Positions 63,137-64,000 of a stretch of DNA of 64,000 bases are shown in pieces. The stretch's first letter is position 1. Each line of letters begins with the position of its first letter. Made by a program: the position numbers and the translations under genes. Under the pieces are notes generated by a model. The model had not been told where the DNA came from. It ran no database searches and saw nothing but the letters and a program-made list of their open reading frames with translations. The stretch comes from Mesorhizobium sp. Root102. Its GTDB lineage: Bacteria; Pseudomonadota; Alphaproteobacteria; Rhizobiales; Rhizobiaceae. The DNA is taken from assembly GCF_001425625.1 (NCBI RefSeq), contig NZ_LMCP01000023.1, positions 334,494 through 398,493 of the forward strand, read 5' to 3'.

Positions 63137-64000
63137 ATGGCCAGGAAACTCGAGAACACCGGTCCGTCCGTCAGCGCGCAGGAAGCGCTCGAATTCCACG
63201 CCATGGGGCGCCCCGGCAAGCTGGAGGTCGTCGCCACCAAGCCGATGGCGACTCAGCGCGACCTGAGCCTCGCTTATTCGCCGGGCGTCGCGGTCCCTGT
63301 TCTGGCCATCGCCGAAGACCCCTCTCGCGCCTTCGACTACACGACGCGCGGCAACATGGTCGCCGTCATCTCCAACGGCACCGCCATCTTGGGTCTCGGC
63401 AATCTCGGCGCGCTGGCTTCGAAACCAGTGATGGAAGGCAAGGCGGTGCTGTTCAAGCGCTTCGCCGATGTCGATTCCATCGATCTGGAAGTCGACACCG
63501 AGGACGCCGACGAGTTCATCAACTGCGTGCGCTTCCTCGGCCCGTCCTTCGGCGGCATCAACCTGGAAGACATCAAGGCGCCGGAGTGCTTCATCATCGA
63601 GCAGCGGCTGCGCGAATTGATGGACATTCCGGTCTTCCATGACGACCAGCACGGCACCGCCATCATCTCGGCCGCCGGCCTGATCAACGCGCTGGAGATC
63701 ACCGGCCGGGACATGAAGACCACGAAAATGGTCTGCAACGGCGCCGGTGCCGCCGGCATCGCTTGCATCGAGCTGATGAAGGCGATGGGTTTTGCGCCCG
63801 AAAACATCACTTTGTGCGACACCAAGGGCGTCGTCTTCCAGGGCCGCACCGAAGGCATGAACCAGTGGAAGTCGGCGCATGCGGTGAAGACCGAGGCGCG
63901 CAGCCTCGCCGAGGCGCTCGATGGCGCCGATGTCTTCCTCGGCCTCTCCGCCAAGGGCGCGCTGACCACCGCTATGGTGCAGTCGATGGCCAAGAATCCG
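63137..64000 (+). CDS. NADP-type malic enzyme, 3'-truncated by window
   Basis: The frame is open from ATG 63137 to the last base (288 codons seen), so the gene continues beyond the window. It decarboxylates malate to pyruvate. Visible: LSLAYSPGVAVPVLAI, NGTAILGLGNLGALASKPV, DIPVFHDDQHGTAI (metal-binding aspartates) and the NAD(P) loop NGAGAAGIACIEL. Rhizobial enzymes of this class carry a phosphotransacetylase-like C-terminal domain (Dme/Tme), which would lie outside. Which cofactor is used cannot be settled here. Confidence 0.92.
   Translation, partial: MARKLENTGPSVSAQEALEFHAMGRPGKLEVVATKPMATQRDLSLAYSPGVAVPVLAIAEDPSRAFDYTTRGNMVAVISNGTAILGLGNLGALASKPVMEGKAVLFKRFADVDSIDLEVDTEDADEFINCVRFLGPSFGGINLEDIKAPECFIIEQRLRELMDIPVFHDDQHGTAIISAAGLINALEITGRDMKTTKMVCNGAGAAGIACIELMKAMGFAPENITLCDTKGVVFQGRTEGMNQWKSAHAVKTEARSLAEALDGADVFLGLSAKGALTTAMVQSMAKNP

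Overview
The window looks like chromosomal DNA of a Mesorhizobium-type alphaproteobacterium (Rhizobiales). Base composition is high in GC. The gene content fits: a succinoglycan-type exoL-A-M-O-N-P run, the ActS/ActR redox pair, MmcB, propionyl-CoA synthetase, a malic enzyme, and short palindromic intergenic repeats of the rhizobial 'GCATGATCCC...GATCATGC' type. Assignment to genus is inference from gene order and repeat style; no 16S gene is present.

Layout. (1) 1-14.3 kb is an exopolysaccharide locus. A colanic-acid-like trio (WcaL-like glycosyltransferase, WzxC-like flippase, WcaK-like pyruvyl transferase) lies beside an exoL-exoA-exoM-exoO-exoN-exoP series in the classical order. A decayed copy of the exoL promoter and 5' end sits in front of the WcaL-like gene. 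A frameshifted acyltransferase (exoZ/exoH type) closes the locus. TGC-rich palindromes recur upstream of several of these genes. (2) 14.3-17.3 kb holds prpE, a DUF2259 secreted protein with a suspect 5' end, and a 38-residue membrane peptide. (3) 17.6-20.3 kb is a lasso-peptide-like cassette: PqqD-type recognition protein, B2-type Cys protease, HPr-kinase-like protein and a convergent nucleotidyltransferase, with no asparagine-synthetase-like cyclase and no recognisable precursor. (4) 20.4-32.5 kb is one long minus-strand catabolic operon: ABC sugar importer, fused ATP-type dihydroxyacetone kinase, then split DhaL/DhaM/DhaK with a dedicated HPr and Enzyme I. (5) 32.7-40.8 kb is housekeeping and redox control: PIG-L deacetylase, EamA exporter, HrpB, ActS/ActR, NhaA, MmcB. 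(6) About 40.8-45.3 kb is an accessory island, visibly less GC-rich, with a Panacea-type toxin-antitoxin operon, an IS1595-like transposase, unknown genes, a 14-bp direct repeat at both sides and a pair of diverged 115-bp repeats. (7) 45.5-64 kb is mostly core: Tat-signal protein, CueR/HmrR, L,D-transpeptidase, NifU-like protein, UspA, TrpS, VapBC, MurJ, GlnD, a GT25 glycosyltransferase, a copper-efflux pair with a textbook CueR operator, aldo/keto reductase, MutS, and the start of a malic enzyme that runs off the window.

How they work together. The exo proteins build (A, L, M, O), supply UDP-glucose (N) and polymerise/export (P) a polysaccharide. The dha operon couples import of an unknown ketose or polyol to two routes of phosphorylation, one ATP-dependent and one PEP-dependent. 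CueR at 46.2 kb probably drives copA-DUF305 at 56.3 kb in trans. The most interesting parts are the orphan lasso-type cassette, the three-gene Panacea operon, the self-contained dha phosphotransferase system, and the duplicated exoL control region.
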